Counted from the first letter of the stretch, positions 1 through 7,090 are shown. The stretch is DNA of 8,115 bases from an uncultured Clostridia bacterium (GCA_945918315.1 CAMEIK010000045.1:1-8115); one strand, 5' to 3'. The notes: a model not told the origin generated them from the sequence alone. Made by a program: numbers and translations.

Positions 1-849
1 TATTTTTCCGTTTTCCTCCCGAAGCTCCAGAAAAACCGGGCGCTCCAGCGGGGATTCATTGGGCGCGTGGATGGCAAGCATCCGTCTGCCGGAACCGTCC
101 CGGAAGATCATACCATGTCCCCCGTCCTTTGTGAAAAGGGGCTTTTCCTCCTGCACCCAGGGGCCCCGGATGCCGTTATCCGAATAGGCTGCCCCCAGCG
201 CGTAGCCCTCCTCGCCGAAGCTTGACCAGATCATTGCCAGCCGTCCGCAGTCCAGCTTATGGAGGAAGGGTCCGTCGGTAACAAACAGATCCTGGCTGCC
301 ATTGATGGGCCGGGCCCAGGGCGCGTCAGAGGCCCGGAACAGGGTCACTGGCTGCCCCACAATATGGGTCAGATCCCCGGAAAGCTCCGCCAGCTCCATG
401 GTTCCGTCTTTGACCTGGAGCCATTCATGGGCAAAAACCGTATAGTATCTGCCGTCCTCCCGGAAAAAGGTTCCGTCCAGGCAGTCCCACTCCCGGGGGG
501 TATAGGGACCATCGGTCAGGGGGACATAGGGGCCTTCCGGTCTGTCCGCCTTCAGAATCTGGGTGCCCCGATGGCAGCCCTCCCGGTAAAAGCTGGCAAA
601 CATATAGAAAGCATCCCCGATTTTATGAACCTCCGGGGCCCAGAAATTCTTGTCCGCCCAAAAGTCCTCCGGCGGCGTAAAGGCCGGAAAAGGCCCCTCG
701 AAGCGCGCAAGATCCCGGCTGCGGAAGCACTGGAACCCAAGGCCCTTGCTGTGCCAGGGCTCCGGGTCCGTGGTGCCGAAGAGGTAATTCCATTCGCCCT
801 CCCGGAGAATAAAGGGGTCCCGAATCTGAATATCCGTCACAGACTTCAT
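1..849 (-). CDS. GH43-type glycoside hydrolase (five-bladed beta-propeller), 3' end outside the window
   Basis: This gene encodes the first 283 residues of a glycosidase and continues past the left edge. The translation carries GH43 landmarks: IRDPF at 9-13 (D11, expected catalytic base), a DKNFWAPEVH block at 66-75, WDCLDGTFF at 121-129 (D125, expected pKa-modulating Asp), VTDGPFL at 190-196, WSSF at 208-211 and GGHGMIF at 243-249 (H245, core His of the family). Family members remove arabinofuranose, xylose or galactose from plant-type oligosaccharides; the sugar cannot be told from sequence. No signal peptide is visible, so it is probably cytoplasmic. Where GH43 usually has the acid Glu (EGP/EAP), this protein has Asp (D192). 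The chosen ATG has GGGAG 8 bases upstream and lies 18 bases after the alpha-galactosidase stop. An in-frame ATG at 864 has no ribosome binding site. Family call is firm; substrate is unknown. Confidence 0.87.
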   Translation of the reverse strand, partial: MKSVTDIQIRDPFILREGEWNYLFGTTDPEPWHSKGLGFQCFRSRDLARFEGPFPAFTPPEDFWADKNFWAPEVHKIGDAFYMFASFYREGCHRGTQILKADRPEGPYVPLTDGPYTPREWDCLDGTFFREDGRYYTVFAHEWLQVKDGTMELAELSGDLTHIVGQPVTLFRASDAPWARPINGSQDLFVTDGPFLHKLDCGRLAMIWSSFGEEGYALGAAYSDNGIRGPWVQEEKPLFTKDGGHGMIFRDGSGRRMLAIHAPNESPLERPVFLELREENGKI

Positions 850-857
850 TGTATTGT

Positions 858-862
858 CTCCC
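858..862 (-). promoter_or_regulatory. Ribosome binding site of the GH43-type gene
   Basis: GGGAG lies 8 bases before the ATG at 849. It favours this start over the in-frame ATG five codons upstream at 864, which overlaps the site itself. Confidence 0.6.
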
Positions 863-867
863 ATCCG

Positions 868-3063
868 CTACTGTGCTACCGCTTCCAGCACGATCAGCGC
901 GGAGCTGTAATCCCATTCCAGCCGGGGCAGAAGCATTCCGGCATACATCCATCCCGCGCCGGAGCGGACCTCTCCCGTGAGGCTGCTGCGGTACAGGGCA
1001 GTTTCCTCCAGCCCCGCAAGCTCCACCCGAAGTGCCCTGCACCGGGCACGGTTTTCCACCTCCACATAGTTGATGACCGCCACACGCTTATCCTTGGAGA
1101 CCGCCATGATCACATCGCAGGCGTGATTTTCCCCGAAGGATGCCAGCCGGTAGTAGTCCCCGTTGTGGAAAACCGGGCCGTATTTCCGGTATTCCTCCAG
1201 CTGACCGGGAATCAAAGCTTTCTCCTCCGGAGTCAGCTTCGTCATATCCAGCTCATAGCCGAAGCAGCCCGGCAGGGCCACACGCCCTCTGGTCGCAAAG
1301 GGTGTGGTCCGGTTGTTGGTATGGCTGGGGCAGGCCGCCACATGGGCTCCCATGGAGGACAGGGGATAAATGAGGGACGTACCCTCCTGAATCCGCAGAC
1401 GGTCGATGGCCTCCGTATTGTCGGAGGTCCAGATCTGGGGGCTGTAATAGAGCATACCCGGGTCGAACCGGCCGCCGCCGCTGCAGCAGTTTTCCAGCAG
1501 CAGATTGGGGAAATCCGTCAGAAGCCGCTCCTGCAGCTCGTATACGCCCAGCACATAGCGGTGGTACAGTTCCCCCTGGCGGTCAGGTCCCAGAGCGGGG
1601 CTGTATACATCGGTCAGCGCACGGTTCATGTCCCACTTCACATACTCTACATTGGCGCTGGAGAGCACCTTATGGATCATGGCGTACACATGGTCCCGGA
1701 CCTCTTTGCGGGATATGTCCAGCACCAGCTGCTGGCGGGACTCGGTGGGAACACGGCCGGGAATCTGCAGGGCATAGTCCGGATGGGCCCGGTAGAGGTC
1801 CGAGTCGGGAGAAACCATCTCCGGTTCCACCCAAAGGCCAAACCGCAGGCCCATGCGATTCAGCTCCTCCACCAGATGCTTCAGTCCCCCGGGAAGCTTC
1901 CCCTCATTGACCACCCAGTCCCCCAGACCGGAACAGTCGTCATCCCGCTTTCCGAACCAGCCGTCGTCCAGCACCAGCATCTCAATGCCGGCCGCTGCCG
2001 CTTCCCGGCCGATGGCAAGGATCTTCTCCGTATCGAACCGGAAGTAGGTCGCCTCCCAGTTGTTGACCAGGGAGGGTCTGGGCTTATTTTTGTAGGGGCC
2101 CCGAATCAGGTGATTCCGGTACAGGTCATGGAAGGCATGGGTCATACCGGAAATGCCGGTGCAGGAATAGGTCAGTACCGCCTCCGGGGTCTGGAAGGCT
2201 TCCCCCGCCTCCAGGTGCCAGCAGAAGTCCTCGGGATGGATTCCCAGAACGAGGCGCAGCTGCCCCTGCTGGGTAAGCTCCGCCTGGCCCAGGAAATTTC
2301 CGGAATACACCAGATTCATGCCGTAAACCTGACCCCGGGTCTGGGTGGCGGTACGTTCCAGCAGGCCCAGGAAGGGCTGCTCCTGATGGGAGGAAATGCC
2401 CCGGCGGGAGGAAACCCCCTGCTTGCCCATGGTAACGGGCCGGCGGTTTATCATCCGTTCGGCGGACCAGTTGCCGTGGAGGGTCAGCAGGTCATACTGC
2501 CCCTGGTCGTCCATGTCCAGGCAGGCGGAAAGGGCCGTCCGAAGCCGCAGAGGCCTGCCGGTGGTGTTCTCCACCCGGACACTGCGGCAGATGGCGTCAA
2601 TTTTCCGGAAGGCGGTATAGAAAAGACGCACCGTGAGCCCCAGGACCTTGTCCTCCGCGATAATCTCCAGGGTATCGCAGTCCTCCGGTCCGCCGTAGGT
2701 AGCCGGCAGACCCGGCAGCTTGGGCTTTCCGCCGAAAATTCTGTGGTCCCGGTAGGTCAGACCGCAGCAGCGATACCCCTCCGGAGTTTCCACCTCCAGA
2801 CAGCTCTGCTTCATGTCCCCCAGGCCATGACCGGGGTACTCCGTGGGCAGACCGTCCAGAAAGGCCAGCCGCTCCCGCCCCTTCCGGCTGGGATAGTCCT
2901 CTTCCGGAATACGAAGCATTTCCCGGGGCAAATCGTCGGGAATCCGGCGGCCAAAGTACAGGTGGGCAAGGAACCGTTCCTCGTCCACCAGGGAAATCAT
3001 ATAGGTAGCGTTGGGGGTGTCCAACCGGAAAACCCCATTGCTTTCGTGAAAAGAAACGCTCAT
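868..3063 (-). CDS. Alpha-galactosidase, glycoside hydrolase family 36
   Basis: This 731-residue enzyme is predicted to release terminal alpha-1,6-galactose from raffinose-family sugars or galactomannan fragments, with retention of configuration. Layout is that of full-length clostridial/bacillar GH36 enzymes: an N-terminal beta-sandwich (about 1-320), a TIM barrel (about 330-640) and a C-terminal beta domain. Visible active-site motifs are NNWEATYF with W336, VLDDGWFG with D366/D367, YVKWDMNR with the nucleophile D478, CCSGGGRFD, and TSDNTEA with the acid/base D548. From memory, these positions match the numbering of the Geobacillus AgaA/AgaB enzymes closely, which supports an intact gene. 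No signal peptide is present, so it should be cytoplasmic. AAGGAGA ends 6 bases before the ATG and overlaps the stop of the upstream gene, suggesting translational coupling. The general symbols aga, rafA and melA are all used for such enzymes, so none is assigned. Confidence 0.97.
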   Translation of the reverse strand: MSVSFHESNGVFRLDTPNATYMISLVDEERFLAHLYFGRRIPDDLPREMLRIPEEDYPSRKGRERLAFLDGLPTEYPGHGLGDMKQSCLEVETPEGYRCCGLTYRDHRIFGGKPKLPGLPATYGGPEDCDTLEIIAEDKVLGLTVRLFYTAFRKIDAICRSVRVENTTGRPLRLRTALSACLDMDDQGQYDLLTLHGNWSAERMINRRPVTMGKQGVSSRRGISSHQEQPFLGLLERTATQTRGQVYGMNLVYSGNFLGQAELTQQGQLRLVLGIHPEDFCWHLEAGEAFQTPEAVLTYSCTGISGMTHAFHDLYRNHLIRGPYKNKPRPSLVNNWEATYFRFDTEKILAIGREAAAAGIEMLVLDDGWFGKRDDDCSGLGDWVVNEGKLPGGLKHLVEELNRMGLRFGLWVEPEMVSPDSDLYRAHPDYALQIPGRVPTESRQQLVLDISRKEVRDHVYAMIHKVLSSANVEYVKWDMNRALTDVYSPALGPDRQGELYHRYVLGVYELQERLLTDFPNLLLENCCSGGGRFDPGMLYYSPQIWTSDNTEAIDRLRIQEGTSLIYPLSSMGAHVAACPSHTNNRTTPFATRGRVALPGCFGYELDMTKLTPEEKALIPGQLEEYRKYGPVFHNGDYYRLASFGENHACDVIMAVSKDKRVAVINYVEVENRARCRALRVELAGLEETALYRSSLTGEVRSGAGWMYAGMLLPRLEWDYSSALIVLEAVAQ

Positions 3064-3069
3064 ATTTGT

Positions 3070-3076
3070 TCTCCTT
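3070..3076 (-). promoter_or_regulatory. Ribosome binding site of the alpha-galactosidase, overlapping the upstream stop codon
   Basis: AAGGAGA is 6 bases before the ATG at 3063. Its first two A residues are the last two bases of the TAA stop (3077-3075) of the metallo-hydrolase gene, so ribosomes ending there are already on the next start region. Confidence 0.7.
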
Positions 3077-3899
3077 AAAACTCCACGCTCATGCCGTCAT
3101 AGGACGCCAGGAAGCCGTACTTTTCCGCCTGGGCTTCCAACTCCTCATGGAGCCAGCCGCCGTTGTGGGAAAAATGGTTTACAACCCAGATGGTCTTCCC
3201 GTCGGCAAGGCCGGCCTTGATGAGCCGCTCTTTCTGCTCCACATCATCATAAAAGCCCATGTGATAGCCGCTCTCCCGGTATTTCTGCTGGGTGCAGTCC
3301 AGGCTCACAAGATTCAGCTTTCCGCCGGCGGAGGCCAGCATTTCCATGTTTTCTTCGCTCAGAGCCCCGGTATCGTGGGCATACAGGAGGCTCTTTCCGT
3401 CCTTTTCGATGCGGTAGAACAGACACTGCTCCGTTTTGGTATGGGTCGCCCGAAGGGCAAGGACCCGGTAGCCCAGAACCGTAAAGCTGTCACCGGGAAG
3501 CAGCCTGTGGAAACGGAAGCGCTCCTTTTCTCCCCCAAGGCCTACGCCGGTGTCCAGAAACCGCTGGGCAACAGAGGGGTTACCAAAGACCTCCATGAGC
3601 CCTTTGCGGGTATGGGAATAGGGCTCCCGCAGAAATTCCAGGTCCTCCGGATAGCAGTGGTCGGAATGGCTGTGGGTAAACAGCAGCGCCTCCACCTTCT
3701 GAAGGTCCAGTCCCAGCAGCAGGCTGTGGATATTGTTTTCCGGCGGCAGGTCCAGCAGCAGGTCCTGGTTCACAAGAGCCTGGGACCGGGTGCGGATGTT
3801 TTTTCCGCCCAGCAGCCTTGCCTTTCTGCACAGTTCACAATCGCAGAACACACCGGGCCAGGCTTCCCCGGCCGCGGTGCCGTAATACGTAATTTTCAT
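3075..3899 (-). CDS. PhnP-like metallo-beta-lactamase-fold hydrolase (probable phosphodiesterase)
   Basis: This 274-residue protein has the MBL-fold signature THSHSDH (H76, H78, D80, H81), with further likely metal ligands at H153 (ATHTK), D176 (YAHDTG) and H242 or H245 (VVNHFSHN). The N-terminus has CDCELC with C19, C21 and C24. The same C-x-C-x2-C spacing forms a structural zinc site in E. coli PhnP (C21, C23, C26), which opens 5-phosphoribosyl 1,2-cyclic phosphate. I infer a phosphodiesterase acting on a sugar cyclic phosphate or a phosphodiester. No phosphonate (phn) genes are nearby; the neighbours are glycosidases. The start is the ATG that overlaps the stop of the GH38-like gene as ATGA, with AGGAGG 5 bases upstream. 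The frame stays open upstream to 4262, but that part is only a shadow of the GH38-like gene. No signal peptide is visible, so it is cytoplasmic. Fold is firm; substrate is not known. Confidence 0.9.
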   Translation of the reverse strand: MKITYYGTAAGEAWPGVFCDCELCRKARLLGGKNIRTRSQALVNQDLLLDLPPENNIHSLLLGLDLQKVEALLFTHSHSDHCYPEDLEFLREPYSHTRKGLMEVFGNPSVAQRFLDTGVGLGGEKERFRFHRLLPGDSFTVLGYRVLALRATHTKTEQCLFYRIEKDGKSLLYAHDTGALSEENMEMLASAGGKLNLVSLDCTQQKYRESGYHMGFYDDVEQKERLIKAGLADGKTIWVVNHFSHNGGWLHEELEAQAEKYGFLASYDGMSVEF

Positions 3900-6181
3900 T
3901 TCCCCCTCCTGTGAAGCGCGAATAGGTGGGTCCCGAAGGGCCGGACACGGAATTTGGCGGAATCCGAAACGGTATGTCCCTGGGGTCTGTGGCAGAGGTC
4001 TACGGGGGTCAGGTCCGCGCCGGGCAGGGTAAACACACTGTCCCGGGCCTCGCCGGTCAGATCCCGGAGGGCGGCATAGAAGACGCCCGCCTCCTCTCCG
4101 GCATAGGTCAGCTCCATGCCGGCGGGGATGCCGGGAGTCTTGCCCCGGGTCAGCTCCGATGCCCACACCGCACCGTTGGCCGCTTCCTCCCCGGTGCAGC
4201 CCCGGAGCACAAAGCGATAGGTAAAGTTCCCGCCAATCCACTGCGGGAAATTGGTTCCCCACATATTGTTAAAGAGGTTCATATAGAGTACGGCGGGACG
4301 CTGAGTGCCGAACTGCCTGTGATATTCGTACACCCCGGGGCTGCCGATGCCGAAAAGCGGCGCGTCCAGGGAGCAGACGGTCAGATTCGCCTTTTCGCCC
4401 AGGATTGTGACCTCCCGCTCCAGATTGAACATGGCGTGATTGGCGCAGTCCACAATATCGGTTTCCGGATTTACAACGCCGCCGGGCTTTCCGATCCGGT
4501 AGCGGGCTTTTCCGGCAAAGGGCAGCACCAGACTGCCGGACTCCACGAAGGGGCTTTCCTCCTTGGAAGAAAGGGTCAGCTCCGCGAAAACGTCCTCCTC
4601 CCGGAAGGTCAGGCTCAGAAGAATCTCCCCGCAGTCGCCATAGCGTTCCCGGCTGGTCCCCGGGCGATAGCGCAGGGTCAGGGTGCCGCCGGAAACGCTG
4701 TACCCGACAAAGGCGGGGTAATAGGTTTCGTGGTCACAGTCGGGGTAGTTCTCCCTGCCGTAGTCCTGGATTCCCCAGGTGGTAAAGTGGTAGCCGTAGC
4801 TTCGCAGAAATTCATTGATGTCCCAGAAGCCCCAGCGGTCATAGCGGTAGGAAAGGGCCCCCTCCTCCCCCGCTTCCAGCAGGGGCGCTTCCAGCCGGTT
4901 ATCATACAGCCGGCGGATCCGGCCGGTTTCCGGATGGAACAGGAGGGAATACCGGCCGCCGGCCGCCTCCATTTCCTCCCCCCGGGGCCGAAGCTTCAGC
5001 GTCTGCGCCTTTCTTTCCGGCAGGGCCACAGCGATCATCCGTTTTTCAATTTCATCCAGCGTGTCCGCCGCCAGGCGGGCCCGGGCAGACTGCTCCCGCC
5101 AGGATTCTTCCATAAACCGGCAGCGGTCCGAGGTCTTTTGGGCCAGGAACTCTTTTTTCTCATAGGCCCGGTCAGGCCCCAGCCAGGTTTTCACATCGGC
5201 GCCCCAGGTATGCTCGCTGAAAAGGGCCACTGCCTCATAATACCGGTTCCACAGCGCCTCCAGGGCGGGGTCCCAGGTCTGCCCCCGGCAGAAGCCTTCA
5301 AAGGCGGCGCCATGAATCCGTCTGGCCCGCTCCCGGCATTCCCGCATCAGGCTGACCTCGGCAGGGTAGGAGCCGACACCGTGAATCCAGGTGTCCGCCA
5401 GGTCGCCTTTGATGACGGGCAGGCCCGACAGGTCACAGCTTTCCATTTCCCGGTAAAAATCATCCATGGTGCCGCAGACGATCTCCGCCTCCGGACAGGC
5501 CGCCCGGGCCTTCTCCGCCATTTCCCGGATGAGGCCGGCGCTCTGGGGGCCGCAGTTGTCGTGGGTATGCATCAGCGCCATCCAGACAGGGTACTTCCAG
5601 TCCTTGGGCGGAAGCAGGCCCGTTCCGTAGCCGCCCCGGCTGTACATAGTCAGCACTCTGCCCCCCGCCGGGCTTTCCCAGAAGAACAGCTCCGGCACCT
5701 GAGGCGGTGTGGCAAACTCATTGCAGCCCAGATGCAGGAACCGAATTCCCGCCTGGCTGAGCAGCTCGGGGAGCATCAGGCCGTGGCCGGGCACATCGGT
5801 CATTTTCGCCGAAACCGGGATGGGCTTATGGTAACGCTCCGCCAACTCCCGGGAAAAACGCAGGGTCTGCATATACTCATCGGGAGAGGAGAAATCCGTA
5901 TGGCTGGTAAAGGGCAGACTGTGCCACACAATCTGGCCGTTTTCAATCAGCCGGTCCAGCTCCGGCTTCAGTTCCTCGTCACAATGGTTGCAGATATGCC
6001 ACAGGGGCCAGGCAGGCATGGTCCACACATAGCGGAGCTTCCCCATATCCCCGGTGGCGTTGCAGGTCTCAATCACCTCCCGGAGCATGGCGCTGCCGTA
6101 GCCCCGGATCACATTGGCCGCAAGGTCCGTAAAGCCAATGTCAAAATGGGTTTTGAAAACCAGAATGATCTTTTTTACCAT
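3896..6181 (-). CDS. GH38-like glycosidase (alpha-mannosidase relative, DUF5054-like)
   Basis: This 761-residue protein starts directly with a GH38-type barrel motif, THFDIGFTDL (H12 and D14 as zinc ligands). It has KMTDVPGHG with D129 at the place of the nucleophile Asp of GH38, then LPELLSQAGIRFLHLG, and EHTWGADVKTWLG with H324 as the probable further zinc ligand. GH38 alpha-mannosidases usually read (W)xPDxFGHS and HxHxDxxW at the first two places, so this is a divergent branch. It resembles proteins annotated as DUF5054, whose substrate I do not know. The rest, from about 400 on, looks like the beta-rich C-terminal domains. Expected action is exo-cleavage of an alpha-linked sugar, perhaps mannose, in the cytoplasm. 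I chose the ATG at 6181 because GAGG sits 8 bases upstream. A GTG three codons earlier overlaps that site. It lies 12 bases after the HAD gene and overlaps the next gene by 4 bases. Confidence 0.85.
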   Translation of the reverse strand: MVKKIILVFKTHFDIGFTDLAANVIRGYGSAMLREVIETCNATGDMGKLRYVWTMPAWPLWHICNHCDEELKPELDRLIENGQIVWHSLPFTSHTDFSSPDEYMQTLRFSRELAERYHKPIPVSAKMTDVPGHGLMLPELLSQAGIRFLHLGCNEFATPPQVPELFFWESPAGGRVLTMYSRGGYGTGLLPPKDWKYPVWMALMHTHDNCGPQSAGLIREMAEKARAACPEAEIVCGTMDDFYREMESCDLSGLPVIKGDLADTWIHGVGSYPAEVSLMRECRERARRIHGAAFEGFCRGQTWDPALEALWNRYYEAVALFSEHTWGADVKTWLGPDRAYEKKEFLAQKTSDRCRFMEESWREQSARARLAADTLDEIEKRMIAVALPERKAQTLKLRPRGEEMEAAGGRYSLLFHPETGRIRRLYDNRLEAPLLEAGEEGALSYRYDRWGFWDINEFLRSYGYHFTTWGIQDYGRENYPDCDHETYYPAFVGYSVSGGTLTLRYRPGTSRERYGDCGEILLSLTFREEDVFAELTLSSKEESPFVESGSLVLPFAGKARYRIGKPGGVVNPETDIVDCANHAMFNLEREVTILGEKANLTVCSLDAPLFGIGSPGVYEYHRQFGTQRPAVLYMNLFNNMWGTNFPQWIGGNFTYRFVLRGCTGEEAANGAVWASELTRGKTPGIPAGMELTYAGEEAGVFYAALRDLTGEARDSVFTLPGADLTPVDLCHRPQGHTVSDSAKFRVRPFGTHLFALHRRGK
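3905..3910 (-). promoter_or_regulatory. Ribosome binding site fixing the metallo-hydrolase start
   Basis: A perfect AGGAGG lies 5 bases before the ATG at 3899, inside the last codons of the GH38-like gene. It identifies the true start within a longer open frame and fits translational coupling through the ATGA overlap. Confidence 0.75.
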
Positions 6182-6189
6182 GGAAAACA

Positions 6190-6194
6190 CCTCT
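6190..6194 (-). promoter_or_regulatory. Ribosome binding site deciding the GH38-like start
   Basis: AGAGG directly follows, and shares one base with, the TGA stop of the HAD gene. It is 8 bases from the ATG at 6181. The alternative GTG at 6190-6188 overlaps this site and so cannot use it. Confidence 0.6.
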
Positions 6195-6724
6195 CAGGAA
6201 AGCAGGGCGTCCAGTCTGTTTACCAGCTCCGGCAGTTCTTCCGGTCTGGATATCACATAATCCGGTGTTTCTTCCTCGCAGGAAGGCACCATGTCATACC
6301 TGGGAGACCAGGACAGCAGTACCGAGCGGATTCCGAAGCGCCTGGCGCCCAGGACATCCCGCTTCAGATTGTTGCCCACCATGATAATCCGCCCCTTGTC
6401 ATTCTCCGTCAGCCCCAGCCGTTCCAGGGCTTTCTGAAACATAACCCAGTCAGGTTTTTCCACACCGTTTTCCTCGGAAATGGACTTGGCCGCGAAGATA
6501 TGCTCCAGACCATTCTGCGTCATGGTGTTATGGAAAGATTCTGTCAGGCCATCGGCCACCATGGCAATGGTGAAACCCTGCTCATACAGTGCCAGCATGG
6601 TTTCTTTCGCGCCGGGAATACAGTCCGCCCGGAGAACGACCCCGTAGGGGACCTCCCGGACTTCGCTTCCCTCGTCAATAATGGTGTCCCCGATGTCCGT
6701 GAAAATAATCAGTTTGTGATCCAT
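6194..6724 (-). CDS. HAD-superfamily protein with altered catalytic motifs
   Basis: This 176-residue protein has a haloacid-dehalogenase-type Rossmann fold and probably a small helical cap. Motif I is IIFTDIGDTIID: the nucleophile Asp is present (D10), but the acid/base Asp two residues later is Gly (G12), with Asp shifted to D13. Motif II reads AMVADG, where Ser/Thr-Asn would be usual. Motif III Lys is in EKPD (K90). Motif IV is MVGNNLKRDVLGA, with Asn (N118) replacing the first Asp and D123 kept. Related HAD subgroups with DxGxT motifs exist, so this may be a subfamily trait, but phosphatase activity on ordinary sugar phosphates is less certain. It is the first gene of the glycosidase operon, with AAAAGGA 8 bases before the ATG. 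Possible roles are sugar-phosphate dephosphorylation linked to the neighbouring phosphodiesterase-like protein, or a non-catalytic or regulatory role. No membrane or signal segment is visible. Confidence 0.88.
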   Translation of the reverse strand: MDHKLIIFTDIGDTIIDEGSEVREVPYGVVLRADCIPGAKETMLALYEQGFTIAMVADGLTESFHNTMTQNGLEHIFAAKSISEENGVEKPDWVMFQKALERLGLTENDKGRIIMVGNNLKRDVLGARRFGIRSVLLSWSPRYDMVPSCEEETPDYVISRPEELPELVNRLDALLS

Positions 6725-6753
6725 CTTTTGAATCCTTTTCGTTATCAGAATAT

Positions 6754-6766
6754 GGCGGAAACCGCC
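6754..6766. promoter_or_regulatory. Short perfect palindrome in the operon leader, possible operator
   Basis: GGCGG-AAA-CCGCC is a perfect 5-base inverted repeat with a 3-base centre, 29 bases before the HAD start. On the minus strand it sits between a weak -35-like ATGACA and a weak -10-like TATTCT that are only 15 bases apart, so the promoter reading is poor. It could be a protein binding site or a small RNA hairpin. AraC-family sites are usually direct rather than inverted repeats, so it is not clearly the site of the neighbouring regulator. Confidence 0.3.
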
Positions 6767-6787
6767 GTGTCATACTAAGGAAACTCC

Positions 6788-6795
6788 TAAGGCAA
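6788..6795 (+). repeat. Left terminal inverted repeat of the element
   Basis: TAAGGCAA, matched perfectly in inverted orientation at 7115-7122. It is followed inward by GGCC here and by CACC at the other end, so the perfect match stops after 8 bases. Confidence 0.55.
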
Positions 6796-6908
6796 GGCCC
6801 GTCCCCAAGCCCCGGAGGATTTTCCGTCAACGCCGCCCGTTCACCCATATGCCGGCATCCCGCCCCTGGCAGGGCAGCCGCCGTGGATGCAAAGAAAACC
6901 CTATGCGC

Positions 6909-6957
6909 AGCCAATGCTTTCATAAATCGAAACGCGCAAAACCGCGCACGGGGATTT
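6909..6957 (+). repeat. Interspersed repeat, copy A
   Basis: This 49-base segment inside the element matches the minus strand of 8067-8115 without gaps at 38 of 49 positions. The outer parts are nearly identical (14 of the first 15 bases and the last 8), whereas the middle varies. The two GCGC tetramers in the middle are kept in both copies. They lie symmetrically between AAATC and GATTT, with 5-base spacers on each side and a 6-base centre, suggesting a conserved stem-loop. The pattern of fixed arms and drifting loop is typical of palindromic intergenic repeats. Confidence 0.75.
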
Positions 6958-6987
6958 AATGCAGCACCCCATAAATCGGCAAGGAAG

Positions 6988-7090
6988 CTCAGCGAGAGAT
7001 TTTGTGCCGATTCATAGTTCCAAAACGCGGAAATACTGTATGTATTTCCCATTTTTGGAACTGCGGAACCGGTGCAAAAGATCCGCTGAG
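6988..7090. repeat. Large nested hairpin or cruciform
   Basis: Paired arms from outside to inside are CTCAGCG (6988-6994) with CGCTGAG (7084-7090); TTTTGTGCCG (7000-7009) with CGGTGCAAAA (7070-7079), using two G-T pairs; GTTCCAAAA (7017-7025) with TTTTGGAAC (7053-7061); and GAAATAC (7030-7036) with GTATTTC (7042-7048) around a 5-base loop. Internal loops are almost symmetric (5/4, 7/8 and 4/4 bases). No T-run follows on either strand, so it is not a standard terminator. It would also form in the read-through RNA from araC into the operon and might slow or protect that transcript. Confidence 0.8.

Noticed and set aside
259..3078. Plus-strand 939-codon open frame opposite the GH43-type and GH36 genes
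   Set aside because: The minus strand carries clear enzyme motifs over the same bases. The plus frame is rich in Gly, Pro, Gln and His with no recognisable domain, as expected for the antisense of GC-rich genes.
3066..3914. Plus-strand 282-codon open frame opposite the metallo-hydrolase gene
   Set aside because: The minus-strand gene has all metal-binding motifs, so the antisense frame is a by-product.
3900..4262. Longer N-terminus for the metallo-hydrolase
   Set aside because: The extension overlaps the GH38-like gene by over 350 bases, while an AGGAGG-preceded ATG at 3899 gives the normal family length.
6182..6190. GTG start three codons upstream for the GH38-like gene
   Set aside because: The GTG overlaps the only Shine-Dalgarno-like sequence, leaving no room for a ribosome to use it.
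3926..6778. Plus-strand 950-codon open frame opposite the GH38-like and HAD genes
   Set aside because: It shadows two well-supported minus-strand genes, has no family motif, and shows shadow-type composition.
7017..7061. Rho-independent terminator for araC
   Set aside because: The hairpin is perfect and strong, but no T-run follows on the minus strand and it is one part of a larger nested structure.
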